NCBI GenBank assembly: GCA_936941155.1
Contig: CAKZJE010000111.1
Location: forward strand, 1-61,813
Origin: an uncultured Methylomonas sp.
GTDB lineage: Bacteria; Pseudomonadota; Gammaproteobacteria; Methylococcales; Methylomonadaceae
Direction: 5' to 3'
DNA length: 61,813 nt
A program made the translations under genes and the position numbers. Below the pieces are notes generated by a model, which was not told where the DNA came from, did not search any database, and was given only the letters and a program-made list of their open reading frames with translations. Below, piece by piece: positions 23,767-34,018 of this stretch; the first letter of the stretch is position 1; the number at the start of each line of letters is the position of its first letter.

Positions 23767-24675
23767 TTAGGCTTTGATGCCGTTTGGATTTAAAGCACTG
23801 ATTAATTCGGCAGTTGTTTGAGGACGTTTACGCGGTTGCAATTCCATTGCCCAATCAATCGCTTCCAATAAATACGCAGGATATTTGCGCTTAAAAGTTT
23901 TGGCGGCAGAAACTTGTGCATCTTGCTTCATCCGTGATGGAGAGGGTTGAGGCACTTGTTTGTCCAAACAGCAACGCATGGTTGCTCCCACTGCATAAAT
24001 ATCTGTCCACGCGCCAATCGCTTTGGCGGAATATTGTTCAATTGGTGAAAAGCCGTTGGTTAAAACCAGTGTTGAGCCGACTTTGCCAGTTTGCGAATTT
24101 TGTTGAATCGCACCAAAATCTAACAACAACGGATCATTATCAGGACGCAATAAAATATTACCGGGCTTGATGTCTAAATGCACCATGTTTTTTTGATGAA
24201 TGATTTCAATGCCGTTTAACAAAGAGGTGAACACTTGCACTAAAAATTCTTCATCAATATCCAATTGTCCCTCGGTAATGACTTTATTTAAAGAAACGCC
24301 ATAATCGTAAGTCATCACCATATAAACTGTTGAATTAGCTTGGAAAAAATTAATCACCTCGACAATATTGTGATGCTTTAATTGCGATAAAACTTTTGCT
24401 TCTTCAAAAAATAAGGCTCTACCACGATTAAATAAAATGCGATCTTCTTCGCTGTTGGCAACCACCACATTATTCCACGTTCTATGTGCTTGTTTTCGCG
24501 GTAAAAACTCTTTTATTGCCACCAAAATCTGGTCAGCCAGTTGCCTTGCCAAATAAACTGAACTAAAGCCACCGTGTGCTAATTCCCGCTCTATTATATA
24601 CTGGTCTACAATAGTTCCAGATTGCAGGTAATTCCATTCAGTGGGATAGGTTTTAGGGTCGTAATATTCAGCCAT
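23767..24675 (-). CDS. Eukaryotic-type Ser/Thr protein kinase, cytoplasmic
   Basis: 302 residues with one kinase domain and no membrane segment. It shows a glycine-rich loop AHGGFSSVY (33-41), the ATP-binding lysine VAIKEF (Lys55), the catalytic loop HLDIKPGNILL (166-176, Asp168) and DFG at 186-188. The HLD variant in place of HRD means it lacks the arginine that couples to activation-loop phosphorylation. The NGFSPIEQY segment corresponds to the activation loop/APE region common in cyanobacterial-type kinases. It is divergent from yicC by about 40 bp. Substrate unknown; nearby TerB, TelA and vWA genes are candidates by context only. Confidence 0.92.
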   Translation of the reverse strand: MAEYYDPKTYPTEWNYLQSGTIVDQYIIERELAHGGFSSVYLARQLADQILVAIKEFLPRKQAHRTWNNVVVANSEEDRILFNRGRALFFEEAKVLSQLKHHNIVEVINFFQANSTVYMVMTYDYGVSLNKVITEGQLDIDEEFLVQVFTSLLNGIEIIHQKNMVHLDIKPGNILLRPDNDPLLLDFGAIQQNSQTGKVGSTLVLTNGFSPIEQYSAKAIGAWTDIYAVGATMRCCLDKQVPQPSPSRMKQDAQVSAAKTFKRKYPAYLLEAIDWAMELQPRKRPQTTAELISALNPNGIKA

Positions 24676-24716
24676 TGTCGTAGATGGTCAAGATAAAGGT
24701 TAATAAAGGTAAAAAA

Positions 24717-25583
24717 ATGATAAGAAGCATGACGGCGTTTGCAAGCAGCGAAGCGCAAATAGGTAGTTTAACGATAAATTGCGAATTACGCTCTGTAAAT
24801 CATCGTTATTGTGATATTTCCTTTAAACTGCCCGACTGTTTTCGCTTTGCAGAAAGCTCTTTACGCTCAGCACTGGCAACTCAAATTAAACGTGGAAAAA
24901 TTGAGTGTAATTTCAATTATAAAAAGCAACGTCAAGACGGGCAAGCTTTTCAGGTGAATTTGCAAGCGGTGAGTGCGTTGTTAGGTGCAACGGCTGAAAT
25001 TGAAACGTTAATGAGCAATCCTAAAGCTTTTTCTGCATTGGAAATATTGGCGTTTCCCGGTGTGCAACAAGAACAAGAAATTGATAAAGACGTGTTATTG
25101 CAAGGTATTTCTGGTTTGTTAGACCGCGCTTTGCAACAGTTTTTGGCAACCCGCGAGCGCGAAGGGCAACAATTGCGGCTGTTAGTGATTGAACGCTGCG
25201 ATAAAATGAGCGAGTTAGTTATCGCGGCAAAACAAAGAATGCCGCAAGTGATTGCGCTGATTCGTAGCAAAATGCAAGACCGGATTACGGAATTAGTCGC
25301 AAATCCTGATTTTGATCGTTTAGAACAAGAAATGGTCTTGCTGGTGCAAAAACTCGATGTTGCAGAAGAACTCGACCGGCTCGAAACGCATTTAACAGAA
25401 GTACAGCGCACGTTAGAGCAAAGCGAACCTGTGGGGCGGCGGCTGGATTTTTTAATGCAAGAACTGCACAGAGAAGCCAATACGTTAGGTTCTAAATCCG
25501 CAGACCGAGAAATGACACAGATCTCCATTGAGCTAAAAGTGTTAATTGAGCAAATGCGCGAACAAATTCAAAACATTGAATAA
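24717..25583 (+). CDS. yicC: YicC/YloC family endoribonuclease
   Basis: 288 residues from ATG 24717 (MIRSMTAFASSEAQIG), the classical YicC opening; AAAGGT lies just upstream and the longer frame from 24684 is not typical. The C-terminal DUF1732 region QSEPVGRRLDFLMQELHREANTLGSKSADREMTQISIELK is intact. YicC proteins are now described as RNases acting on small RNAs such as RyhB. It precedes gmk by 12 bp, a common arrangement. Confidence 0.95.
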   Translation: MIRSMTAFASSEAQIGSLTINCELRSVNHRYCDISFKLPDCFRFAESSLRSALATQIKRGKIECNFNYKKQRQDGQAFQVNLQAVSALLGATAEIETLMSNPKAFSALEILAFPGVQQEQEIDKDVLLQGISGLLDRALQQFLATREREGQQLRLLVIERCDKMSELVIAAKQRMPQVIALIRSKMQDRITELVANPDFDRLEQEMVLLVQKLDVAEELDRLETHLTEVQRTLEQSEPVGRRLDFLMQELHREANTLGSKSADREMTQISIELKVLIEQMREQIQNIE

Positions 25584-26213
<630 letters not shown>

Positions 26214-26218
26214 ATATC

Positions 26219-26251
26219 ACGACTGGCAGTTCTTGAAGGACTGCCAGTCGT
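26219..26251. repeat. Type A palindrome between convergent gmk and terB
   Basis: 33 bp, arms ACGACTGGCAGTTC (one mismatch) / GGACTGCCAGTCGT. Confidence 0.92.
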
Positions 26252-26260
26252 AATCCCACC

Positions 26261-26716
26261 TTAGTGTAAATCAAAATCCGCTGGATTAAGATTTAACTCT
26301 CCGGCAATTTTCACCGCAATCACGCGCTCATCTTCATCAAAATTGCCATCTGACGCGGCAATCGACAAAATCATCCGCATCACCAATTTTGCAGCTTCCG
26401 TATTTGATTTTAATTTTGCCAACGCTGCATACGCTTTTGCATCACCAATATCTTTATCAAATTCAATCTGGCTGACATATTCGCCAAACGCATCAATTAC
26501 TTCTTTTGTGGAAAAAACTTTCAGCGCGTCGTGATTTTCAATGAATTTAATCATTTTTTGTTTTTCTGACGAGCTAATTGTGCCGTCCGCCAATGAAATC
26601 AACGCAGAGCCAGCCATTGCTGCGTGTAAAAATTCTTTGTTTTTAAATTTTAAAACATCCGTTTTCAGTTCTGACATTTTATCTTTTACGCTGTTTAAAA
26701 AATTACTAAAAGCCAT
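26261..26716 (-). CDS. terB: TerB family tellurite-resistance/stress protein
   Basis: 151 residues from ATG 26716, with AGGTGA 8 bases upstream, rather than the frame from 26794. MAFSNFLNSVKDKMSELKTDVLKFKNKEFLHAAMAGSALISLADGTIS and ASDGNFDEDERVIA match stand-alone TerB. The acidic clusters ADGTISSSEK and ASDGNFDEDE are the metal-binding repeats of the family. TerB is a cytoplasmic, membrane-associating component of Ter stress systems. A telA homologue is 11 kb away, but no terC, terD or terZ is seen here. Confidence 0.9.
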   Translation of the reverse strand: MAFSNFLNSVKDKMSELKTDVLKFKNKEFLHAAMAGSALISLADGTISSSEKQKMIKFIENHDALKVFSTKEVIDAFGEYVSQIEFDKDIGDAKAYAALAKLKSNTEAAKLVMRMILSIAASDGNFDEDERVIAVKIAGELNLNPADFDLH

Positions 26717-26999
26717 TATTTCACCTGTGTGTGAGTTATGAATTGAGAATTGCGAAAAGCGAGTCTCGACGTTTTTGCTATCAACCGCTGTCACTTAGTA
26801 TGAGGGTTGAATGTGAATATTTAAACTTTTTATAAACACGGATGATTATTTTTTTGTGGCAGCGTGTAAAATCAGTGGCGTTTATGTGTTTTTTGATTCA
26901 GTTTGATAAGCACATTTATGAAACTGGAGTTTGCTGTGTATAAACATGACTTATGAAGGTTTACACAGTTTTTTTTACAACCGCGTTCTAAATTTTAAA

Positions 27000-28217
27000 A
27001 TGAGCAATATTTTAATTATCGCAAAAGGCTCATACGGTGGAATACTTCCTTTGTATGCTTTGGGGCAAGAGCTACAAAAACGAGGACACCATGTCACTGC
27101 TGCTACTTTTTCAACTCAAAAAAACACGGTGTTATCATTGGGCTTCTCAAGCATTGTCTTTGATAAACCAAGCTTATTATCTAAACCGCATTCATTGAAG
27201 GCGTTACGTTTTCAGACGGCGGTGTTGCTCAATGCAGCTCATCAAGCAGATATTATTATCGGCTCTTATTCTGTTTTATTGGGTCGCTTAATAGCTAAAC
27301 AAGCAGGCAAGCCTTGGATATATGCTCCATCTTTCCCTTTAGCTGTTTGTTCTCGTTACGAACCGTGTTTATTTCCTGAGCTGCAAATGATACAACGTTC
27401 AACTGCACTGTATTGGCCGCAACTGCAAAAGCTCTATTTTTCAATTTTTTATTATGCAAGCTATTTAGTGAAAGTACCCGCTGTACTCTATCAACTTTCA
27501 TTAGATAAAGCTTACTATAAACATCCTTTATTTGAGGGAAAATATTCCTCTGACTTAAATCTTTTATTAACCTCACCTATTTTAGTCCAGCCACAAAAAG
27601 ATTGGCCTAAATCAACAATAGTGTGTGGTTTTAGCTGGTTTGAACCATCCTTTCTTGGCGCATCAGAAAACCTTACTACTTTAAATAGCTTTATTACCGC
27701 AGGTTCATCACCGATTGTATTTACCCTAGGTGCGGGTTCTCGGAATAACCCCGTAGCATTTTGTCAAGAAAGTATAAGAGCTTGTCAAAAACTTAATGTT
27801 AGAGGGATTATTGTCGCAGCAAAAAAATTTCATGCAGAATTAAAGTCTTCAAGTGAAATTTTAGTCACTGATTGGTTGCCTTACGATAAAGTATTTCCTT
27901 ATGCGAAAGCTGTTGTACATTCTGGCGGCATAGGAACGATTGGTTTATGTTTGAAATATGGGGTGCCTTCTTTGCTTATTCCTGTAGTTGCTGATCAGTT
28001 TGATAATGCTTATCGTGCTAACAAACTGGGTGTCGCTAAGGTTATTTTTAGCCAGCGTTATCAAGCAGAGGAGATGGCTCGCTTACTTTCTGAATTATTA
28101 AACGATGATGCGAAAAAAATACAGCTTGAAAAAATATCGCGCAAAGTAAGGGAAGAAAATGGTGCGCAAATAGCGTGTGATGCAATTGAAATGTTTATTG
28201 CACATTTAGCGAAATAG
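27000..28217 (+). CDS. UDP-glycosyltransferase-like (GT1) enzyme
   Basis: 405 residues from ATG 27000 (MSNILIIAKGSYGG); ATG 26946 and an in-frame start at 26931 are possible, as no strong Shine-Dalgarno decides. The N-terminal Rossmann start GGILPLYALGQELQKRGHHVTAATF and the C-terminal donor-binding HSGGIGTIGLCLKYGVPSLLIPVVADQFDNA (a PSPG-like motif) define GT-B fold family 1, which glycosylates lipids, sterols or polyketides. It is encoded alone between terB and mrp. Acceptor unknown. Confidence 0.85.
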   Translation: MSNILIIAKGSYGGILPLYALGQELQKRGHHVTAATFSTQKNTVLSLGFSSIVFDKPSLLSKPHSLKALRFQTAVLLNAAHQADIIIGSYSVLLGRLIAKQAGKPWIYAPSFPLAVCSRYEPCLFPELQMIQRSTALYWPQLQKLYFSIFYYASYLVKVPAVLYQLSLDKAYYKHPLFEGKYSSDLNLLLTSPILVQPQKDWPKSTIVCGFSWFEPSFLGASENLTTLNSFITAGSSPIVFTLGAGSRNNPVAFCQESIRACQKLNVRGIIVAAKKFHAELKSSSEILVTDWLPYDKVFPYAKAVVHSGGIGTIGLCLKYGVPSLLIPVVADQFDNAYRANKLGVAKVIFSQRYQAEEMARLLSELLNDDAKKIQLEKISRKVREENGAQIACDAIEMFIAHLAK

Positions 28218-28261
28218 ATAAGTAACCCGCATTTTACGCAGGCTACTTTCTATCAAAAATA

Positions 28262-29353
28262 TTAGGTATTTTGAATAACAATATTCGGAAACTTACTACT
28301 AAAATCTTTACTTTTTAACGCCAATTTCGCCGCCATTTTTCTGGCAATCTCGCGATAAATTTCAGCCTCACGACTATCAGGATCAGCCACAACCGTAGGT
28401 TTTCCACCATCCGCATTTTCCCGAATCGCCCTATCCAACGGCAACGAACCCAACAACTCCAGCTGATTTTTATCCGCCATAGCCTGCCCGCCACCCGAAC
28501 CAAAAATCGCCTCTTCATGTCCGCAATTGCTGCAAATATGCACACTCATATTTTCAATTAAACCCAAAACCGGCACATTCACTTTTTGAAACATTCCCAA
28601 ACCACGTTGCGCATCCAACAACGCAATATCCTGCGGCGTAGTTACAATCACCGCGCCACTCACCGGAATTTGCTGCGCCAACGTCAATTGAATATCCCCC
28701 GTGCCGGGCGGCAAATCCACAATCAAATAATCCACGTTATCCCAAGCGGTATCACGCAACAATTGTTGCAACGCATTCACCGCAATTGGAGCACGCACAA
28801 TCATCGCCTGCTCTTGCGCAATTAAATAGCCAATCGAAATACTTTGAATTCCATAAGCAATTTTCGGCTGCATGGTTTTATTATCAAAACTTTCTGGCAA
28901 GCCAGACAAACCCAGCATCATCGGAATACTAGGGCCATAAATATCCGCATCTAAAATTCCCACCGTTGCGCCTTCAGCCGCTAACGCTAAGGCTAAATTC
29001 ACCGAAGTCGTTGATTTTCCTACCCCACCTTTGCCTGATGCCACCGCGATAATATTTTTAATCGACGGCGTGGGTTTCAAATTCTGTTGCACAGCGTGAG
29101 ACACAATTTTCACTTCCACTGCCACGCTAACCGAGCCAACGCCTGCCAAACCTTGCAAAAGCTGTTCTAGTTCAGATTTCAAGGTGTTGATATAGGTTTT
29201 TGCCGGATAACCTAACACCATAGTCACGGCGACATTATTATCTTCAATACTAATGTTTTTCACCGCTTTTGCCGACATTAAATCCGTGCCGTTGTTCGGG
29301 TCGATAAACGTTTGTAACAACTGTTCAACAGCTGTTTTTTCCAAAGTAGACAT
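28262..29353 (-). CDS. mrp: Iron-sulfur cluster carrier ATPase Mrp/ApbC
   Basis: 363 residues from ATG 29353 with GGAGAAACT upstream. An N-terminal MIP18-like domain (about 1-90) is followed by the deviant Walker A SGKGGVGKST (106-115), YLIVDLPPGTGD and the C-terminal CSNCG cluster-binding motif (about 280). Mrp carries [4Fe-4S] clusters to apoproteins. It is 16 bp after the ABC permease gene and may share its transcript. Confidence 0.95.
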   Translation of the reverse strand: MSTLEKTAVEQLLQTFIDPNNGTDLMSAKAVKNISIEDNNVAVTMVLGYPAKTYINTLKSELEQLLQGLAGVGSVSVAVEVKIVSHAVQQNLKPTPSIKNIIAVASGKGGVGKSTTSVNLALALAAEGATVGILDADIYGPSIPMMLGLSGLPESFDNKTMQPKIAYGIQSISIGYLIAQEQAMIVRAPIAVNALQQLLRDTAWDNVDYLIVDLPPGTGDIQLTLAQQIPVSGAVIVTTPQDIALLDAQRGLGMFQKVNVPVLGLIENMSVHICSNCGHEEAIFGSGGGQAMADKNQLELLGSLPLDRAIRENADGGKPTVVADPDSREAEIYREIARKMAAKLALKSKDFSSKFPNIVIQNT

Positions 29354-29369
29354 AGTTTCTCCAAGTAAA

Positions 29370-30698
29370 TTATGACAATTGATTAACAGTTTTTTGCCAG
29401 CGGATAAATAATAAATAACCCACAACTGCGGCTTGTAAGCCTGAAAAGATGATTGAAACGGCAAGATTATTGGTAAATAACGGCAGAAAGACACCCGCCA
29501 TTAAAGTGAAATTCATTTGTAAAAATATTGCCGGAATAATCGCATATAAAAAGGTTAAATAAACAAGACTTAAACTGAATGCTCGTTTAGAATTTTTTGC
29601 GTAATTAACAAATAAAATAATCGCTATATCACGCACCATTAATAAAACAATTGGAATCGGATATAAATGTAATTTCTCAGCGGATTCTGTTAAGCAAAAT
29701 AGCGTTAAATAAATAGATAAAGGCACTGAGATAATGACATTAATTAACCAGCAAGGAATTTCTTCTAAAAAGCGTTCCCAATTTTCTTCTTTCGCATAAA
29801 TCCATAATCGCCGCATTTGCATTGGATTATTATCATCAATAAAAATTAAGCAATAAGCGAAAAAGGTACAAATAGAAAATGCCGTTAATGCAATGGGGGG
29901 CGAAAATGGAATATTAGCAGAGCTTTTGATAATAATCTGATGCCAAGTTGGGTCTTGAAAAAATAATCCTTGAATATAAACGACTAAAAAAACGATAAAT
30001 AACAGCCATACCCAAGGCAGCGTGCGGACTTGTAATTCTTGCGCTAACAAACGAGAAACGCCGACAATACTCCACACACAGGCTAATAATAAACTAAGTA
30101 AACCAAAGGTTTGCGTATTCATCTCAAAACTATACCAACGGATAGTTTTCAAGACGCTATCTTCAGCCCAATTAAGCAGTCCTAAACTAAAAAACAGCAT
30201 AAATAATACAAATAGATAGCCAATGCTAGAATTGAAAGCTTGTTTTTTTCGCAGTGCAAATAAACTAACTAATAAACTTAAACTATGCGCTAATAAGCCA
30301 CTGCTAAGCGCGTAAGCAATAATTATAAAAATAAACTCAGGTTTGCTGGTGCTTAATAGATAAACGAATAAACATAAAAAACCACCGTACCAATTAAATA
30401 ACGTGCTACCAAAGAGTTTTCCCCACGTTAATGTCCAAGGTGAAATCGCAGAGGTTTTTTGTATATCCCAGGTGTGATTACGCAATTCATCGGCAATACT
30501 TTCGGCAGCTTGGCGCGCACCCCAAAATAAGACGATAAACACATAAAGACTCATTGCAATATTTGCAGTGACATCATTAAATTGATTGTCATTCGATAAA
30601 TAGGTAAGCGCAAATATCACCGCTAAAAATATCGGCATTCCTATTAATCGGGAATAGGAAAATTCTAAATAAAAATTGCGTTGCAGTTCTGGATTCAT
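29370..30698 (-). CDS. ABC-2 type transporter permease
   Basis: 442 residues with about ten to twelve membrane segments. The first is SRLIGMPIFLAVIFALTYLS; the ABC-2 coupling segment is ESIADELRNHTWDIQKTSAISPWTLTWGKLFG, the typical E-helix context. Its ATG overlaps the stop of the ATPase gene by 4 bases, so the pair is translationally coupled and forms one exporter. The substrate is unknown. Confidence 0.87.
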   Translation of the reverse strand: MNPELQRNFYLEFSYSRLIGMPIFLAVIFALTYLSNDNQFNDVTANIAMSLYVFIVLFWGARQAAESIADELRNHTWDIQKTSAISPWTLTWGKLFGSTLFNWYGGFLCLFVYLLSTSKPEFIFIIIAYALSSGLLAHSLSLLVSLFALRKKQAFNSSIGYLFVLFMLFFSLGLLNWAEDSVLKTIRWYSFEMNTQTFGLLSLLLACVWSIVGVSRLLAQELQVRTLPWVWLLFIVFLVVYIQGLFFQDPTWHQIIIKSSANIPFSPPIALTAFSICTFFAYCLIFIDDNNPMQMRRLWIYAKEENWERFLEEIPCWLINVIISVPLSIYLTLFCLTESAEKLHLYPIPIVLLMVRDIAIILFVNYAKNSKRAFSLSLVYLTFLYAIIPAIFLQMNFTLMAGVFLPLFTNNLAVSIIFSGLQAAVVGYLLFIRWQKTVNQLS

Positions 30699-31606
30699 GA
30701 TTTTAATGTCGATAAATAAACATCTTGGAAATTTGTCACAATTGGGCTGAGTTCACAAACTAGCAAATTTTGTTCCAATAACGTTTTTAAAAGTAAATAT
30801 TGCTGCTGTTCATCGCCTTTCAATTGAAAAGTGGCTTGTTGCGTGTTAGCGGAAATAGTCGATAAAAATGAAATATTTGCGAGAATTTCCGCCAAATTCG
30901 GCACCGGTGCGGATAACGCTAATTTAAAGGCTTTGCGCTGCGTGTTGTGTTGGGCAATTGCGACTTGTTCAACAATTTTTCCTTCGCGAATAATCAGCAT
31001 ATCGCTGGAATACGCTTCAAGCTCCGCCAAAATATGTGAGGAAACAATCAATGTCATGCCTTGTTGTTTTAATTCTAAAAACAATTCGGCTAAGGAATGG
31101 CGTGCTTCGGGGTCAAGACCGGAGGCGGGTTCGTCTAATAACACCACTTTCGGTTGATGAATAATGGCTTGTGCAATTGCGACCCGTTGTCGCAAACCTC
31201 TGGAAAGTTGCGCGGGCGTACTTTCTAAGCGATCGGAAATATTTAAACGTTTGCAAACCAGCGCAATCGCGTTTGGGCAATCATCTGGCTCAATGCCTTG
31301 CGCTCTGGCAACAAAATGCAGGCATTGTCTGACGGTTAGCTTATCGTAAAGTCCAAAAAAATCAGACAAATAGCCGACTTTACGGTGACATAAACGCGGC
31401 TGCTCTAATACATCAATCCCATCAATGGCAATTGCGCCATTCAAAGGTTGTTCTAAACCAGACAAACAGCGCAATAACGTGGTTTTTCCCGCGCCATTCG
31501 GCCCTACTAATGCTGTAATGCTGCCTGCGGGAATGGAAAAAGAGACATCATTTAAAGCGCGAAATCCGGTGTATTCAAAAATGAGGTTTTCGACAGTTAT
31601 CAGCAC
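30695..31606 (-). CDS. ABC transporter ATP-binding protein (ABC-2 partner)
   Basis: 303 residues with Walker A GPNGAGKT (35-42), signature LSRGLRQRVAIAQAI, Walker B VVLLDEPASGLDPEA and the switch histidine in SSHILAELE. The C-terminal 80 residues follow the DrrA/CcmA-type extension. It is the first gene of the ABC-permease-mrp run, and the promoter is in the 254 bp shared with divergent lptM. Confidence 0.94.
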   Translation of the reverse strand: MLITVENLIFEYTGFRALNDVSFSIPAGSITALVGPNGAGKTTLLRCLSGLEQPLNGAIAIDGIDVLEQPRLCHRKVGYLSDFFGLYDKLTVRQCLHFVARAQGIEPDDCPNAIALVCKRLNISDRLESTPAQLSRGLRQRVAIAQAIIHQPKVVLLDEPASGLDPEARHSLAELFLELKQQGMTLIVSSHILAELEAYSSDMLIIREGKIVEQVAIAQHNTQRKAFKLALSAPVPNLAEILANISFLSTISANTQQATFQLKGDEQQQYLLLKTLLEQNLLVCELSPIVTNFQDVYLSTLKS

Positions 31607-31860
31607 CTGCGTGTTCTCCGTAAAGTTTAAAAAGGATTATTTCTAACTATCTTGCTAGGTTTAGTCTAGTGACAACTTGCTGCAAAGTAAAACGTTATAG
31701 CTGGCTGCTTTCAAGTTATGCCTAAAAAAATATTCTAAACACCATTTGTTACTGCTAGAATTCTGCATATCACTATTTTTAAGGTAGAATTCTTAAAAGT
31801 AGCTATTTTGTAACCTATTATGAAAGCTTTCTTATTTGTCTTTTACTGCAACCCTTCTTA
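31607..31860. other. Divergent promoter region, ABC operon and lptM-lysA
   Basis: AT-rich, no repeats of the main families. I cannot place a promoter with confidence. No small gene seen. Confidence 0.6.
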
Positions 31861-32040
31861 ATGAAAGTTTATTCTCTATTAATATTGCTCGTTTCAATGC
31901 CTTTGCTCTATGGATGTGGGCAAACAGGCCCTTTGTATTTGCCGGGCACTGTGCCACCGATACATACTGAAAAGCCTCAGCCGTCCGCTGATGAAGTCAA
32001 ACTCCAGCCTGAAAAACAAACTCCTTCAAAAAATCAATAA
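31861..32040 (+). CDS. lptM: LptM (YifL) small lipoprotein
   Basis: 59 residues read directly from the bases. A signal peptide MKVYSLLILLVSMPLLYG ends in a lipobox LLYGC, and the diagnostic CGQTGPLYLP follows the lipidated Cys. In E. coli LptM aids LptD/E outer-membrane assembly. Its position 3 bp upstream of lysA is the standard gammaproteobacterial arrangement. Confidence 0.92.
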   Translation: MKVYSLLILLVSMPLLYGCGQTGPLYLPGTVPPIHTEKPQPSADEVKLQPEKQTPSKNQ

Positions 32041-32043
32041 GTT

Positions 32044-33291
32044 ATGGATTATTTTAATTATAAAGAACAACACCTTTTTGCTGAAAATGTTGCGATTGCT
32101 GACATTATTGCAGAATACGGATCGCCTTGTTATATCTATTCTAAAGCGACATTAGAGCGACATTGGCACGCTTTTAATAATGCGTTTGGTGTACAGAAAC
32201 ATTTGATTTGTTATGCGGTGAAAGCCAATTCGAATCTAGCCATTTTGAATGTGCTGGCGCGATTAGGTTCTGGTTTCGACATCGTATCAATAGGTGAATT
32301 AGAGCGCGTTTTGGCAGCAGGTGGTGATCCTAAAAAAATTGTTTTTTCTGGGGTTGGAAAACGCAGTGATGAAATTATTGCCGCATTAAAAGTGGGAATT
32401 CGTTGTTTTAACGTGGAAGTAAGTAGCGAGTTAGACAGAATTAATCACTTGGCGGGGGAATTGGGTGTGATTGCGCCGATTTCATTGCGGGTTAATCCTG
32501 ATGTTGATGCAAAAACTCATCCTTATATTTCCACCGGACTGAAAGAGAATAAATTTGGTATTGCCAGTGAATTGGCAATTGCAGAATATCTACGCGCAGC
32601 ACAATTGCCTAATCTAAAAGTTGTTGGCATTGATTGTCATATTGGCTCGCAATTAACAGAAACTCGTCCGTTTTTAGACGCGCTGGACAAAGTTTTGGTG
32701 CTGGTTGCGCAGCTGAAAGCGCAGGGCATTGAGCTAGAACATCTGGATTTGGGGGGCGGCTTAGGGATTTGTTATAACGAAGAACAACCACCTGAGCCTG
32801 CTGAATATATTTCAGCGTTGTTAGCGCGGTTAGGTGAAAATCATTTTGAAATTTTACTAGAGCCCGGACGCGCCATTGTTGGCAACGCAGGGATTTTAGT
32901 CACGCGGGTAGAGTATTTAAAAAGCACGGCGGATAAAAATTTTGCCATTGTTGATGCTGCCATGAATGATTTGATTCGTCCGGCTTTGTATCAAGCTTGG
33001 CAAGCGATTATTCCTGTGAATACAGAAAGTAATGCAGAAACTATGCACTGGGATATTGTCGGGCCTGTGTGTGAAACTGGTGATTTTTTAGGTAAAAATA
33101 GAGCTTTAAAGATAAATCAAGGCGATTTGTTGGCGATTCGCTCTTCTGGAGCTTATGGTTTTACCATGAGTTCTAATTATAACTCCAGACCTCGTGCCGC
33201 TGAGGTTATGGTTGACAACACGAAAGTTTATGTAATTCGTGCTAGGGAGTCTTTGGCAAGTCTCTGGGAAAACGAAACTCTGTTACCCTAG
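32044..33291 (+). CDS. lysA: Diaminopimelate decarboxylase
   Basis: Converts meso-diaminopimelate to lysine using PLP. 415 residues; the PLP lysine is Lys60 in YAVKANSN, with HIGSQ (about 198) and EPGRAIVGNAG (about 278). The active-site Cys is in GPVCETGDFLG (about 345). It begins 3 bp after lptM and is followed 29 bp later by a membrane protein gene, with dapF after that. Confidence 0.97.
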   Translation: MDYFNYKEQHLFAENVAIADIIAEYGSPCYIYSKATLERHWHAFNNAFGVQKHLICYAVKANSNLAILNVLARLGSGFDIVSIGELERVLAAGGDPKKIVFSGVGKRSDEIIAALKVGIRCFNVEVSSELDRINHLAGELGVIAPISLRVNPDVDAKTHPYISTGLKENKFGIASELAIAEYLRAAQLPNLKVVGIDCHIGSQLTETRPFLDALDKVLVLVAQLKAQGIELEHLDLGGGLGICYNEEQPPEPAEYISALLARLGENHFEILLEPGRAIVGNAGILVTRVEYLKSTADKNFAIVDAAMNDLIRPALYQAWQAIIPVNTESNAETMHWDIVGPVCETGDFLGKNRALKINQGDLLAIRSSGAYGFTMSSNYNSRPRAAEVMVDNTKVYVIRARESLASLWENETLLP

Positions 33292-33320
33292 TATTTAGGT
33301 ATCATTAACGAGGTTCTGTT

Positions 33321-33977
33321 ATGAACGCACTGGAAATAGTTTTTACGCTAAGTGGACTTATTCTACTGGGGATGTGGGGCTGGTTTATTGCTCTCGCTTT
33401 TGGAACTAGCCGCTTATGGGGATTATGGATTATCTGTTTTTTCCCCTTTTCACCGCTGATGTTTGCTTATCGCTTTGAACGCAAAACGCGTAAAATTATC
33501 TATTATTTTTTAGGTAGCTTATTACTTTTCGTGCTGGTTAATGGGTATATTTTTACGATGACAGTCGACTTTTTTAACAGCTTTGGTAATAAAATCAGTA
33601 AAGCTCTTCCCAAAATAGAACATTCTGTTGATGTCTTGCCCGCTGCTAAAGTTAAAAAGCTTAATTTACCTAAACCTACTCCGATTCCGCCACCACGCGC
33701 AGTTGTGCCTGATGAAAGTGAAGAAGATGAGGGTGAGGATAATACCCAGTCTGTGTTTCGCGTTAAAGCAACTCGCCATTATAGAGCTGTCGATATAGAT
33801 AGCATTCAAAACTATATTGGTAAAGAAGTGGTTATTACCACTGCGGTTGTAGAGCATCGGGGCAAGTTAAAATCAGTGAGTGCTTCGCAAATTGAGATTA
33901 AAAAAAGCATAGATGGCGGGACAACGGTGATGGGTGTACAAAAAAGTAAAATTGAAAAAGCTGAAGTGTTTTTATAA
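33321..33977 (+). CDS. Inner-membrane protein with C-terminal SH3/LSm-like domain, unknown
   Basis: 218 residues. Two to three membrane helices lie within the first 85 residues. A proline-rich linker (PKPTPIPPPRAVVP) and an acidic stretch (DESEEDEGEDN) follow. The C-terminal strand-rich domain IGKEVVITTAVVEHRGKLKSVSASQIEIKK is reminiscent of Sm/SH3 folds. It is inserted between lysA and dapF, which usually adjoin, and is on the same strand. Function unknown. Confidence 0.75.
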   Translation: MNALEIVFTLSGLILLGMWGWFIALAFGTSRLWGLWIICFFPFSPLMFAYRFERKTRKIIYYFLGSLLLFVLVNGYIFTMTVDFFNSFGNKISKALPKIEHSVDVLPAAKVKKLNLPKPTPIPPPRAVVPDESEEDEGEDNTQSVFRVKATRHYRAVDIDSIQNYIGKEVVITTAVVEHRGKLKSVSASQIEIKKSIDGGTTVMGVQKSKIEKAEVFL

Positions 33978-34018
33978 AAAGCTCTGATAATTGCAATGGT
34001 TTATGGACGAGGATTCGC

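Noticed and set aside
24950-25528. 192-codon open frame antisense to yicC
   Set aside because: It is the shadow of the well-supported yicC frame; the translation is Ser/Cys/Asn-rich low-complexity typical of antisense frames and has no domain.
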